From: Spirochaetales bacterium
GTDB lineage: Bacteria; Spirochaetota; Spirochaetia; UBA9216
Direction of reading: 5' to 3'
NCBI GenBank assembly: GCA_003245835.1
Contig: QKCC01000235.1
Coordinates: forward strand, 1-36,929
Length of the DNA stretch: 36,929 nt
The notes under the pieces were generated by a model. The model searched no databases. It was not told the DNA's origin and saw only the letters and a program-made list of their open reading frames with translations. Positions 1 to 7,074 of this stretch are shown piece by piece (the stretch's first letter is position 1; each line of letters opens with the position of its first letter). The translations under genes were made by a program, and so were the position numbers.

Positions 1-1
1 T

Positions 2-1459
2 CTTTGGAGCATATTCTATATTATGGAGCTCTCCGCAATCAGCGAGCAAGCCCAGTATTTTGCAAATGATCTTTCATATATACCCATCGTTACGGTTCCG
101 GCGGTGCTGCTGATATTTATCCTGCTTACAACCGGAAAGATTGACCTTCTGAATCGAAGACGAATTATCATTTTATTCATTATACCGGCAATAACTCTAC
201 TGCTGGTCTGGACAAGTAAACACCATCATCTATTTTATAAAAGTATCAGTTTCGTCCCGGAGACTGCCAGAAACGTGATGACTATCGAGAGGGGCCTGTT
301 TTACTGGATATTTATCGCTTATGCTTATTTCTGCCTTCTTGCCTGTACGATCATAGCGTTTAACCGCATTCTGAAAACAACCGGGGTTTATAAAAACCAG
401 GCGGTAATTATGTCGCTCGGCACTATCATCCCCTGGATCGGAAGTGTTTCAGATATTCTTTTCGGAACAATAAAGCACATTCATTTTATGCAGGTTTCCT
501 TCGTCCTTGCGGGAATCGTTTTTATGGTAGGTATTAATAAATTTAAAATAATCAGCATTTCTCCGATTGCCCGCGACAAAATAGTTGATCGGATGACGGA
601 CTTTATGCTCGTAATCAACGAGCAGAACCTTGTCATAGATATAAATCACGCATTTCTTACTTTTCTGGGAAAAAATCAGGACGATATTCTTGGGTGCAAT
701 CCTGAATCTTTTTTCCCTTCATGGGAAAGCCTGACTGCTTCGATTGAAGAAGATACGTCGGGAACAATTGAAGTCAAAACTTCTGCAAGCGGGGCTATTA
801 GTTTTCTGGACGTCAGCAGGATTCCGTTGTATACGGGAAGAAGAAATGAACAGATTGGGACTCTGTTCATGATGAATGATATTTCAGATCAGGTTCTTAA
901 CGAGAAAAAATTGAAAAATCAGCTTGCAACAATAACTGCGCTCGAAAAAGAACTGAAAGAACAGGCAATCAGGGATTCTCTGACAGGCCTGTATAACCGG
1001 CGGTATCTTGATGAAATCTCACATCAGATGTTCAGCAGGGCCCAGCGTGATAATGAAAAGCTTGCGATAATGTTTCTTGATATAGATAACTTTAAAGCTC
1101 TGAATGATGAATTCGGACACAAAACAGGCGACGATGTTCTTAAACAATTGAGCAGAATCCTTTTAGAGAATGTGCGATCTTCGGACGTTGTCTGCAGGTT
1201 CGGCGGTGAAGAATTTATCGTGCTGTTTCCCAATACCTCCAGAGAAAACGCAATTGAACACGGTGAAATGCTTCGGAAGCTTTTTGAATCAGATCAGATA
1301 CCCGCTGCAGATACTCTTGTAAAATTAACCTTTTCTGCCGGTATTGCAGTATTTCCGGATGACGGGGACGATAAACAAATCCTGATAGATGCCGCAGACA
1401 GAACAATGTACGAGGCAAAACGAGCCGGTAAAAACAGAATCGCCGCATTCCTGAAATGA
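2..1459 (+). CDS. 7TM-PAS-GGDEF diguanylate cyclase, 5' end outside window
   Basis: Probable membrane-bound diguanylate cyclase making c-di-GMP from two GTP. The frame is open to the left edge. The residues before the ATG at 23 (LWSIFYIMEL) match the interior of the N-terminal 7TM sensor found on histidine kinases and cyclases, so the first one or two helices are missing and the ATG at 23 is probably not the start. Counting from that ATG, hydrophobic helices fill residues about 20-175, a PAS-like sensor lies at about 185-300, and a short coiled coil leads into the GGDEF domain at about 315-478. The active-site motif is intact as GGEEF (394-398), preceded five residues earlier by RSSD (385-388), an allosteric inhibitory I-site. 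Catalysis and product inhibition are therefore both expected. The input signal cannot be read. The next gene starts 226 bases downstream with its own likely promoter. Confidence 0.9.
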   Translation, partial: LWSIFYIMELSAISEQAQYFANDLSYIPIVTVPAVLLIFILLTTGKIDLLNRRRIIILFIIPAITLLLVWTSKHHHLFYKSISFVPETARNVMTIERGLFYWIFIAYAYFCLLACTIIAFNRILKTTGVYKNQAVIMSLGTIIPWIGSVSDILFGTIKHIHFMQVSFVLAGIVFMVGINKFKIISISPIARDKIVDRMTDFMLVINEQNLVIDINHAFLTFLGKNQDDILGCNPESFFPSWESLTASIEEDTSGTIEVKTSASGAISFLDVSRIPLYTGRRNEQIGTLFMMNDISDQVLNEKKLKNQLATITALEKELKEQAIRDSLTGLYNRRYLDEISHQMFSRAQRDNEKLAIMFLDIDNFKALNDEFGHKTGDDVLKQLSRILLENVRSSDVVCRFGGEEFIVLFPNTSRENAIEHGEMLRKLFESDQIPAADTLVKLTFSAGIAVFPDDGDDKQILIDAADRTMYEAKRAGKNRIAAFLK

Positions 1460-1630
1460 GCGACAGGCAAGAGCGATAGTTCAAAATTATTAATACAAAT
1501 TTAGCACATTGCACATTTGTCTACCTTGATCCTTCTGTTTACGGGAAGTATACTCAGGGCTGTTATAGAAAGAAGGCGATGTTCGATCATAGTGAGGGAC
1601 TTTAATCGAATTGGTTACCACCGTACTGTT

Positions 1631-1660
1631 TTTTCAAATATCAATCACATGACTTATTAT
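1631..1660 (+). promoter_or_regulatory. Candidate sigma-70 promoter for the PEPCK-like gene
   Basis: TTTTCA (1631-1636, 4/6) and TATTAT (1655-1660, 5/6) are separated by 18 bases. A transcript would start near 1667, just before the CGGAGGA ribosome binding site at 1669-1674, which lies 11 bases before the ATG. The -35 match is weak. The rest of the 1460-1685 gap shows no convincing terminator or RNA. Confidence 0.35.
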
Positions 1661-1685
1661 TGAATTCACGGAGGATACTTTAGAT

Positions 1686-4600
1686 ATGGATACAAAACGA
1701 AGGCTGGGAATACTTGATAATGCAGAGAACAAGGATGCAAGGGAACGAACCCTGAGGTATATAAACCTGAAACTTGCTTCGATGGGCCTGCCGTACAACA
1801 GCAGTACAGACGTCATGGACATTGAAATTGCACATGACCTGATTGAAAACTACAAAGAAAAAAACCGGCTGCTGTCCACATATCACTGTCCGGTCGATAA
1901 AAGAATTCAGGATTTTCTGCAAAGATATCTGGCAGATTCAGATACAGATGAAGTTCCGGAACTTCCGACCAACACGCTGATACTGGACAGGTACGGTCTT
2001 GCCAGGGAATTGTCGATTCCACCGGATAAAAATGAGTTCATTACAGATATAATCAGTTCATACAGGGTCAAACAGGGTGTTCTTCATAATCCAAAAAATG
2101 ACAGACGCACTACCAAAGGCTCATTTCATATTGCAGAGGGCGGCCTTCCAATACCATTCGATAAACTGGCAGTCCCGAAACAGACCTTTGCCGTTTTGCT
2201 TAAAGAGGCGCTTGATCCTCCGTCGATTTTAAAAAAGCTTCCTTTCACTGATTCGCAGGAAAACAAGGCTGAAGTTTTCGCGTCGCTTCTTCTGCGGCCT
2301 GTAGTTGTACCTGAAGTTCCGGGCTTTTCAGAACGCCGAGCTCTCGAAATACGATTCTTTGCACCGGGAAACATGGTCTGCAACCTCGACTTTGTAGAAT
2401 CAATTTTCGGAAATGCAGGAGACCCGTATCTGCCTGAACATGACGCTGCGCTCGATCCGGACCACTGGACAGGCCATACCGGCTGTATAATTCTTGCTCC
2501 GCACCTCACCTCGCTGACAAAAGAGGCAGTCGGACTTCCCAATATAAAATATGCAACTGAAAGACAAAAAGCAGACGGAATGTGCTGGACCTCGAAGGAC
2601 GAGCTTTACAACAACGGCGATTCGTTCAAGCTTACCGCCCGTGACGAGAGCGGAGTTATTGTCACAATTATCGCAGATAACTACTTCGGGTATTGCAAAA
2701 AAGAAGTTAAGACCCAAATTGGATACTCGGCAAACCTTTTCGGGGTAGCCGAAGAAGAACACGCCGGCGGAGCGCTTGCTTTTCCATGCTTCAACCTTGG
2801 TACACGGTTTATTACCGACAGCAATATGTCGTTTCTGTACCAGGAAAAGGGGCATTCATTTAAAAATTTCAAGAATGTCCTCGGCGACGATTTGATCATG
2901 CACAGAACCGGCTTCGGTTACGACAGAAATTTCCGGAACATAGTATACATTCCGGAAACGGCATCGATCGATCTTGATACCCAGCAGGCAACATGGGAAG
3001 AGAACGGAGAGAAGAAATCGATTAAGGTTCTTCCGGAAAATTATTATGTTCATCCATCCGGCTACAAGATCCGTATGCGCAAACACCTGACCACTCCTGC
3101 CTGGATGCTCGTAGGAACCGTGGCGGAAGGAACCTTCTGCCATAAACCGAGTACTGTTTCAGGCGGAGGAAAATCGGAAATCTCTAAATCCATCAGAGAC
3201 GCAATGCGATTCAGCTCATTTTTTATCGGTGATTTCGAAGAAGACATGAACCGTGCCGAAGAGGTTATTAACTATAATTACGGCGAAAGGTTCAAACCTG
3301 AATACAGAAAGACTCTGAAGCCGGGACATAAGACCAGGCCGCTTCTCAGTGAAGATCGATCGCTCGGATCAGTAATAAAACTGCTTTCCCCCTCGGCGAA
3401 TAACACAGACGAATTCAATGCATGGCTTGAAAAGATTCCGCTGACTGTTAAAGCACTGGTTTTTATAATCAAAAGATTTTATGAGCCGGAATGGGGTGAA
3501 AACTGGAGAGAGAATTTTTCTGTCGACATCATGAACAATGAACCGGCCCATGTACTCAAATACAAAAACCGCGAGCTTGTAGGCAGTTATCTCAAGGTTG
3601 GAACCAATAAAAACGGAAGCTGGGTTACCAATAAGCTCCGGCAGGACTTTATGCCGGCGATCAAGGTCCAGCTTGAAGATGATATTTCGGCTTCAATCAC
3701 CCTGTCGGAAACCGAAGTAAAAGGGCTCTCCGAAGCCAATACCCATCCCAGCGTAAAAATAGTCGAGAATTGTGAAAACAGGTTTTTCCAGCGCCCCGAT
3801 GACGCTGTACACCGTGGTCTGGACAAGCAGGCGGAGCGCGATCTTGGTTCAACCGGAAATTTCGTCTGTAATTTCGAACCGCTGAAGAAGCAGGATGCTA
3901 TTGATCTCTTCGAAAAGACCGTAGGTTTCTACGCCTACACGGAACCTATGCAAAACGTAATCAAATCCTTCAGGGAAACCGGATCAGAAGACGAATACTT
4001 TATCGCATCATCTCATCCGAGAATTGTAGACGGTGAACCATCCAAGAACCCCAGATATCTTCAGCTGCGGCCTGACCTGGAAGACGGAATACACAAATAC
4101 CTGGGAGAAATAGGGATGAGACTTTTCCGGAAGATTCCTGCCGGAAAGCCTCTTGCTGCACCGGTAAACGCTGTACTCGCGGGACGCAGAAACAATCCGG
4201 CAGATCATGAAGCCGGAATAAGGCCACTCGCTGTTTATGCACCTATACATTACCAGGAACTTCCCGAGCTGTTTATGGACTTTGTCTGCAGCCTGACCGG
4301 TAAATCGCCTTCAACAACAGGCGCCGGGTCAGAAGGCGCGTTAACGAAAGCTCCGTTCAACGCGCTGCCGGCTACAACCGACCTTAACAACGCACTTCTT
4401 TCATTCATACTTACCGGCTATAACGGTTATACGTCGGCAGCTGGTTACATCGGTCCGGACTACAAGGTTGATCATGATATCAGCCTGCTTATTCCCGAAC
4501 TTTGGAGCCGTATGTCCGAAAAGGAAAGGGATCCGCATAACCTTATCAAAGAGGGACTTCTCGACAAAATTGACGATTTTGAATACAAGGGAAGAACAGT

Positions 4601-5165
4601 CCTGGCCAGCAGGCTCGGATACCGACTTAACAAGGAATTCCTGTCCGCCTACATGGGCCGGATTTTTGACAACCCTGAGGTCGTATTCAATGAAGAGATG
4701 CTTAAACCGGAACTTCAGAGCATGGAAGACTTTGTCGACGGAATCGATAATATTGTGGAAGCTCAGCAGAAAGTTGCGAAAGGCTATATCGACGATGGAA
4801 GCGTTAATGCTGCTATACCCCCGCTAAAGGCAATACTTTACATAATGGCAGAGGGAAGCTGGGAAGGAAAAACAGCTGATAATCCCGAAGTAAGAAAACT
4901 CTTCGGCAGAGATTATGTTCTGCAGAGTGACTGGTATAACGAGCGCCTCGAACGCTTCCGAAGCCAGAGAGAGAAGCAGGTTACCGAAAGCATCAAATAT
5001 ATGAAAGATTTTCTTAACTCAGAACGGCACAGGCATGAAGCAATGCGACTCGGCATTCCCACTAAAATAGAGGAAGCAAAGGCCAAACTTAAAGAGGTTC
5101 AGAGCGCTGCCTACCTGAAACGCCTTACAGGAACAATCGGTCTTGACCCACTGTATAGAGGCTGA
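1686..5165 (+). CDS. Probable PPi-dependent phosphoenolpyruvate carboxykinase (EC 4.1.1.38)
   Basis: A 1,159-residue cytosolic protein with no signal peptide or membrane segment. Its length and several motifs match my recollection of the PPi-type PEP carboxykinases of Entamoeba and Propionibacterium, which interconvert oxaloacetate + PPi and PEP + Pi + CO2. A Gly-rich SGGGKSEISKS motif (about 492-502, Lys496) sits where a kinase-1 type loop would be expected. It is followed by a GDFEEDMNRAEE stretch, a PEWGENWRENFSVD block near 600, and a conserved-looking Gly-rich stretch TTGAGSEGALTKAPFNALPA at about 875-895. It is much longer than GTP- or ATP-type PEPCK (about 530-620 residues). The start is supported by CGGAGGA at 1669-1674. 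It is monocistronic, ending in a strong terminator. The family call rests on remembered similarity; the alternative is a large conserved protein of unknown function. Confidence 0.72.
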   Translation: MDTKRRLGILDNAENKDARERTLRYINLKLASMGLPYNSSTDVMDIEIAHDLIENYKEKNRLLSTYHCPVDKRIQDFLQRYLADSDTDEVPELPTNTLILDRYGLARELSIPPDKNEFITDIISSYRVKQGVLHNPKNDRRTTKGSFHIAEGGLPIPFDKLAVPKQTFAVLLKEALDPPSILKKLPFTDSQENKAEVFASLLLRPVVVPEVPGFSERRALEIRFFAPGNMVCNLDFVESIFGNAGDPYLPEHDAALDPDHWTGHTGCIILAPHLTSLTKEAVGLPNIKYATERQKADGMCWTSKDELYNNGDSFKLTARDESGVIVTIIADNYFGYCKKEVKTQIGYSANLFGVAEEEHAGGALAFPCFNLGTRFITDSNMSFLYQEKGHSFKNFKNVLGDDLIMHRTGFGYDRNFRNIVYIPETASIDLDTQQATWEENGEKKSIKVLPENYYVHPSGYKIRMRKHLTTPAWMLVGTVAEGTFCHKPSTVSGGGKSEISKSIRDAMRFSSFFIGDFEEDMNRAEEVINYNYGERFKPEYRKTLKPGHKTRPLLSEDRSLGSVIKLLSPSANNTDEFNAWLEKIPLTVKALVFIIKRFYEPEWGENWRENFSVDIMNNEPAHVLKYKNRELVGSYLKVGTNKNGSWVTNKLRQDFMPAIKVQLEDDISASITLSETEVKGLSEANTHPSVKIVENCENRFFQRPDDAVHRGLDKQAERDLGSTGNFVCNFEPLKKQDAIDLFEKTVGFYAYTEPMQNVIKSFRETGSEDEYFIASSHPRIVDGEPSKNPRYLQLRPDLEDGIHKYLGEIGMRLFRKIPAGKPLAAPVNAVLAGRRNNPADHEAGIRPLAVYAPIHYQELPELFMDFVCSLTGKSPSTTGAGSEGALTKAPFNALPATTDLNNALLSFILTGYNGYTSAAGYIGPDYKVDHDISLLIPELWSRMSEKERDPHNLIKEGLLDKIDDFEYKGRTVLASRLGYRLNKEFLSAYMGRIFDNPEVVFNEEMLKPELQSMEDFVDGIDNIVEAQQKVAKGYIDDGSVNAAIPPLKAILYIMAEGSWEGKTADNPEVRKLFGRDYVLQSDWYNERLERFRSQREKQVTESIKYMKDFLNSERHRHEAMRLGIPTKIEEAKAKLKEVQSAAYLKRLTGTIGLDPLYRG

Positions 5166-5192
5166 TTTAAACAGCTAACGTAATAATAGTTT

Positions 5193-5229
5193 TCCGGGAT
5201 GTTATTGCCATAGCATCCCGGATTTTTTT
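5193..5229 (+). terminator. Rho-independent terminator of the PEPCK-like gene
   Basis: A 9-bp perfect stem (5193-5201 with 5214-5222, core CCGGGATG/CATCCCGG) is extendable inward by four weaker pairs. It is followed by seven T at 5223-5229. It begins 28 bases after the stop codon. Read on the minus strand it lacks a T-tract, so it serves only the plus-strand gene. Confidence 0.92.
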
Positions 5230-5252
5230 GGTCGTTTAGATCTGACCAAAAC

Positions 5253-5501
5253 TCAGAATTCAATATCGGTTTCCTCTGCAGGAATAAACCTTATCTCGAA
5301 AGTATCGGGATCAACCTCTTTTCTGACCATTACAACACCTTCACCTTCAACTTCCAAATCAAAAACTGTATCACGATCATACCATTTACACCTTGCACAG
5401 GGCGGATCAAGCGGGTGTGTGTTGCGGTTCTGACACCATGAACATGATTTATCTCTTTCCTTTGCCGGTTCAGGTTTCCTGAATTCAAATATCTTTGCCA
5501 T
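5253..5501 (-). CDS. Small protein with two CxxC motifs (possible zinc binding)
   Basis: An 82-residue protein starting MAKIFEF. Two CxxC pairs (Cys20/Cys23 in CSWC and Cys35/Cys38 in CARC), spaced by 11 residues, suggest one treble-clef or zinc-ribbon-like metal site. The C-terminal half is acidic, ends TDIEF and looks beta-rich. There is no signal peptide or membrane segment. An in-frame TTG six codons upstream is less likely than the ATG at 5501; neither has a good Shine-Dalgarno sequence. It follows the giant-protein operon in the same orientation, 87 bases after the lipoprotein gene, with a hairpin between. I do not recognise a family and propose no function. Confidence 0.6.
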   Translation of the reverse strand: MAKIFEFRKPEPAKERDKSCSWCQNRNTHPLDPPCARCKWYDRDTVFDLEVEGEGVVMVRKEVDPDTFEIRFIPAEETDIEF

Positions 5502-5513
5502 AGATTCAGAATC

Positions 5514-5550
5514 AATCAATCAGGGAAAAATGTCAATGTGCTGATTGATT
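5514..5550. repeat. 10-bp inverted repeat upstream of the two-CxxC gene
   Basis: AATCAATCAG at 5514-5523 is the exact reverse complement of CTGATTGATT at 5541-5550, with a 17-base loop. No T-tract follows on either strand, so it is not an ordinary terminator. It lies 12 bases before the ATG at 5501 and could be an operator or an RNA hairpin affecting that start. Confidence 0.5.
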
Positions 5551-5588
5551 CAAATACCTAATTCCCCTCTCCCGCATAAAATCTTCCT

Positions 5589-6176
5589 TCATAGATTCAA
5601 TATCATCATATCGTTGCTGAAAGTGATAATATTCTCTATGCTATTTCTGTCATGTACCGTATCTGTCCAGGTTGTTATCGTTAAATCAGGATTATCACCA
5701 TAAACTGCATTTACAATTATCGGTAAATATTCTGCTGCTCCCACGTATTGAGAGTCTTCGGATCTTCCGGATCCGGAAAGGTAGTTTATGGTAGATAGAA
5801 TTATTAGTACATACCGGGTCCGCGCAAGTTCATCACCAATATTCTGTAAATATTTAGTGTTGATTTTATAAATCCTTCCTTGATTTTCAGAAAATTCTAC
5901 TTTCGCGATTACCTTCGGGTCGGGATTATCGAGTACTTGTACTGTATCACGTCCTGACCGGAGCCTGTAAAAGGTTACCTCGCCTAAACGACCCTGATAA
6001 TATAAAGCTCCGAGAAGCCCCTCTCCGTCAACCTGATAACTATTGCAAAAAGCATCATAATCCGGATTCACCTCTGATATTGGCCTAAAACTGTAACAGG
6101 AAGTCAACAGAAAGATTAAACCTGAAATGATTACAAACCAACCGACTGACTCTTGTTTGAAATTAAATTTATGCAT
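5589..6176 (-). CDS. Exported lipoprotein of unknown function, third gene of the giant-protein operon
   Basis: A 195-residue predicted lipoprotein. A basic N-terminus and a hydrophobic stretch (about 11-26) end in the lipobox LTSC with Cys27. The mature part has alternating beta-like and helical segments and no domain I recognise. A good ribosome binding site (AAGGAG, 8 bases before the ATG) supports the start. It lies 46 bases downstream of the FGE-fold gene on the same strand and shares its low GC (about 38% in lines I counted by hand, against about 50-55% in the body of the giant gene). Co-transcription with the giant gene is likely. A role as partner or protective lipoprotein for the giant protein is conjecture from position and composition only. 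Confidence 0.8.
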   Translation of the reverse strand: MHKFNFKQESVGWFVIISGLIFLLTSCYSFRPISEVNPDYDAFCNSYQVDGEGLLGALYYQGRLGEVTFYRLRSGRDTVQVLDNPDPKVIAKVEFSENQGRIYKINTKYLQNIGDELARTRYVLIILSTINYLSGSGRSEDSQYVGAAEYLPIIVNAVYGDNPDLTITTWTDTVHDRNSIENIITFSNDMMILNL

Positions 6177-6222
6177 TATTAAATCTCCTTAAGAATAAAT
6201 TACATACTTAAATATTTTCGCT

Positions 6223-7074
6223 TCAATCAGCCGCATTTCGGGCTAACCTGATGCCGGGACCTGCGTCGACTCCGAATTCATAAGAACCAGTTCGATGATA
6301 TGGTGTTAATAGAAATTCATCTAAAGTTCCATATGAACCACCTCGGTCAATTCTCCATCTGTCTTTGTTTTTAGAGGCATAACTCGTAAGCGCTGGCCCT
6401 GTCGGATTTACCAATAATATAGAAGTATTATTGGGGTAAATCTCAGATAAATCCCAACACCATTCATCAGTATTGCCGCTCATATCATAAAGACCAAGCT
6501 CATTCGCTTTTTTTGTACCAACAGGATGAGCATAACCATCTGAATTCCATCCGGTCCAGGCAACTTCATCAAGATCATTACCACCGGAATACTCGTAATC
6601 TATTGATAAATTTCCTCCTCGGGCGGCAAACTCCCACTCAGCGTCGGTTGGAAGCCGGTAACCATCGGCTTCCCGTCTCCATTCGACATCCTGTCCATTA
6701 ATAACATAGCATTCTTCTAAACCGTATTTTCTGCTAACCCAATTGGCATATTGAATTGCTAAAATCCATTTAACTCCAATTGGAGAATCTGGAAAGGGAC
6801 TTTCCTCTCTCATATCATAGTATTCACCTTTCCATTGATATGGTATTCCGGACTCTTTAAGAAACAATTCCCACTGCTCAACTGTAGTTTCAAATTTTGA
6901 GATATAAAAACTATTAAGCTTCACCCTTACAAGATGTGAAGTCACTCCTTCCTTTCCTAGAAGAAACTCTCCGCCCTCTACAAAAACCATGTTATCTGCA
7001 ATAGACAAATCTTCTGGACTGCAGACTGATATACTAATGAATACAAATATTGTGACCATGACTATATTTTTCAT
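6223..7074 (-). CDS. Exported FGE-sulfatase-fold (SUMF1-like) protein, translationally coupled to the giant gene
   Basis: A 283-residue protein. A signal sequence at 1-17 ends ISVC, a poor lipobox because Val precedes Cys18, so secreted or lipidated forms are both possible. The rest is one formylglycine-generating-enzyme-fold (C-type-lectin-like) domain: FYISKFETTVEQW (56-68), GYRLPTDAEWEFAARGG (138-154), NELGLYDMSGNTDEW (191-205), RGGSYG (244-249) and the closing GPGIRLAR (272-279). The Cys pair that true formylglycine-generating enzymes carry after the GGS motif is absent, so oxidation of sulfatase Cys is unlikely; ligand or protein binding is more plausible. Its ATG (7074-7072) overlaps the TGA of the 3,976-codon gene (ATGA), so it is probably translated by reinitiation and made in step with that protein. 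Its GC is far below that of the giant gene's body. Confidence 0.85.
   Translation of the reverse strand: MKNIVMVTIFVFISISVCSPEDLSIADNMVFVEGGEFLLGKEGVTSHLVRVKLNSFYISKFETTVEQWELFLKESGIPYQWKGEYYDMREESPFPDSPIGVKWILAIQYANWVSRKYGLEECYVINGQDVEWRREADGYRLPTDAEWEFAARGGNLSIDYEYSGGNDLDEVAWTGWNSDGYAHPVGTKKANELGLYDMSGNTDEWCWDLSEIYPNNTSILLVNPTGPALTSYASKNKDRWRIDRGGSYGTLDEFLLTPYHRTGSYEFGVDAGPGIRLARNAAD

Noticed and set aside
5253-5519. TTG at 5519 as start of the two-CxxC protein
   Set aside because: The added six residues lie inside the inverted repeat region and no ribosome binding site precedes them; the ATG at 5501 is simpler.
5529-5588. A 19-codon frame (MKEDFMRERGIRYLNQSAH) between the lipoprotein and two-CxxC genes
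   Set aside because: It is too short to support, has no clear ribosome binding site, and ends inside the inverted repeat.
6223-7074. True formylglycine-generating enzyme or a diversity-generating-retroelement target
   Set aside because: The catalytic Cys pair is absent and no sulfatase is nearby. There is no reverse transcriptase or template repeat in the window.
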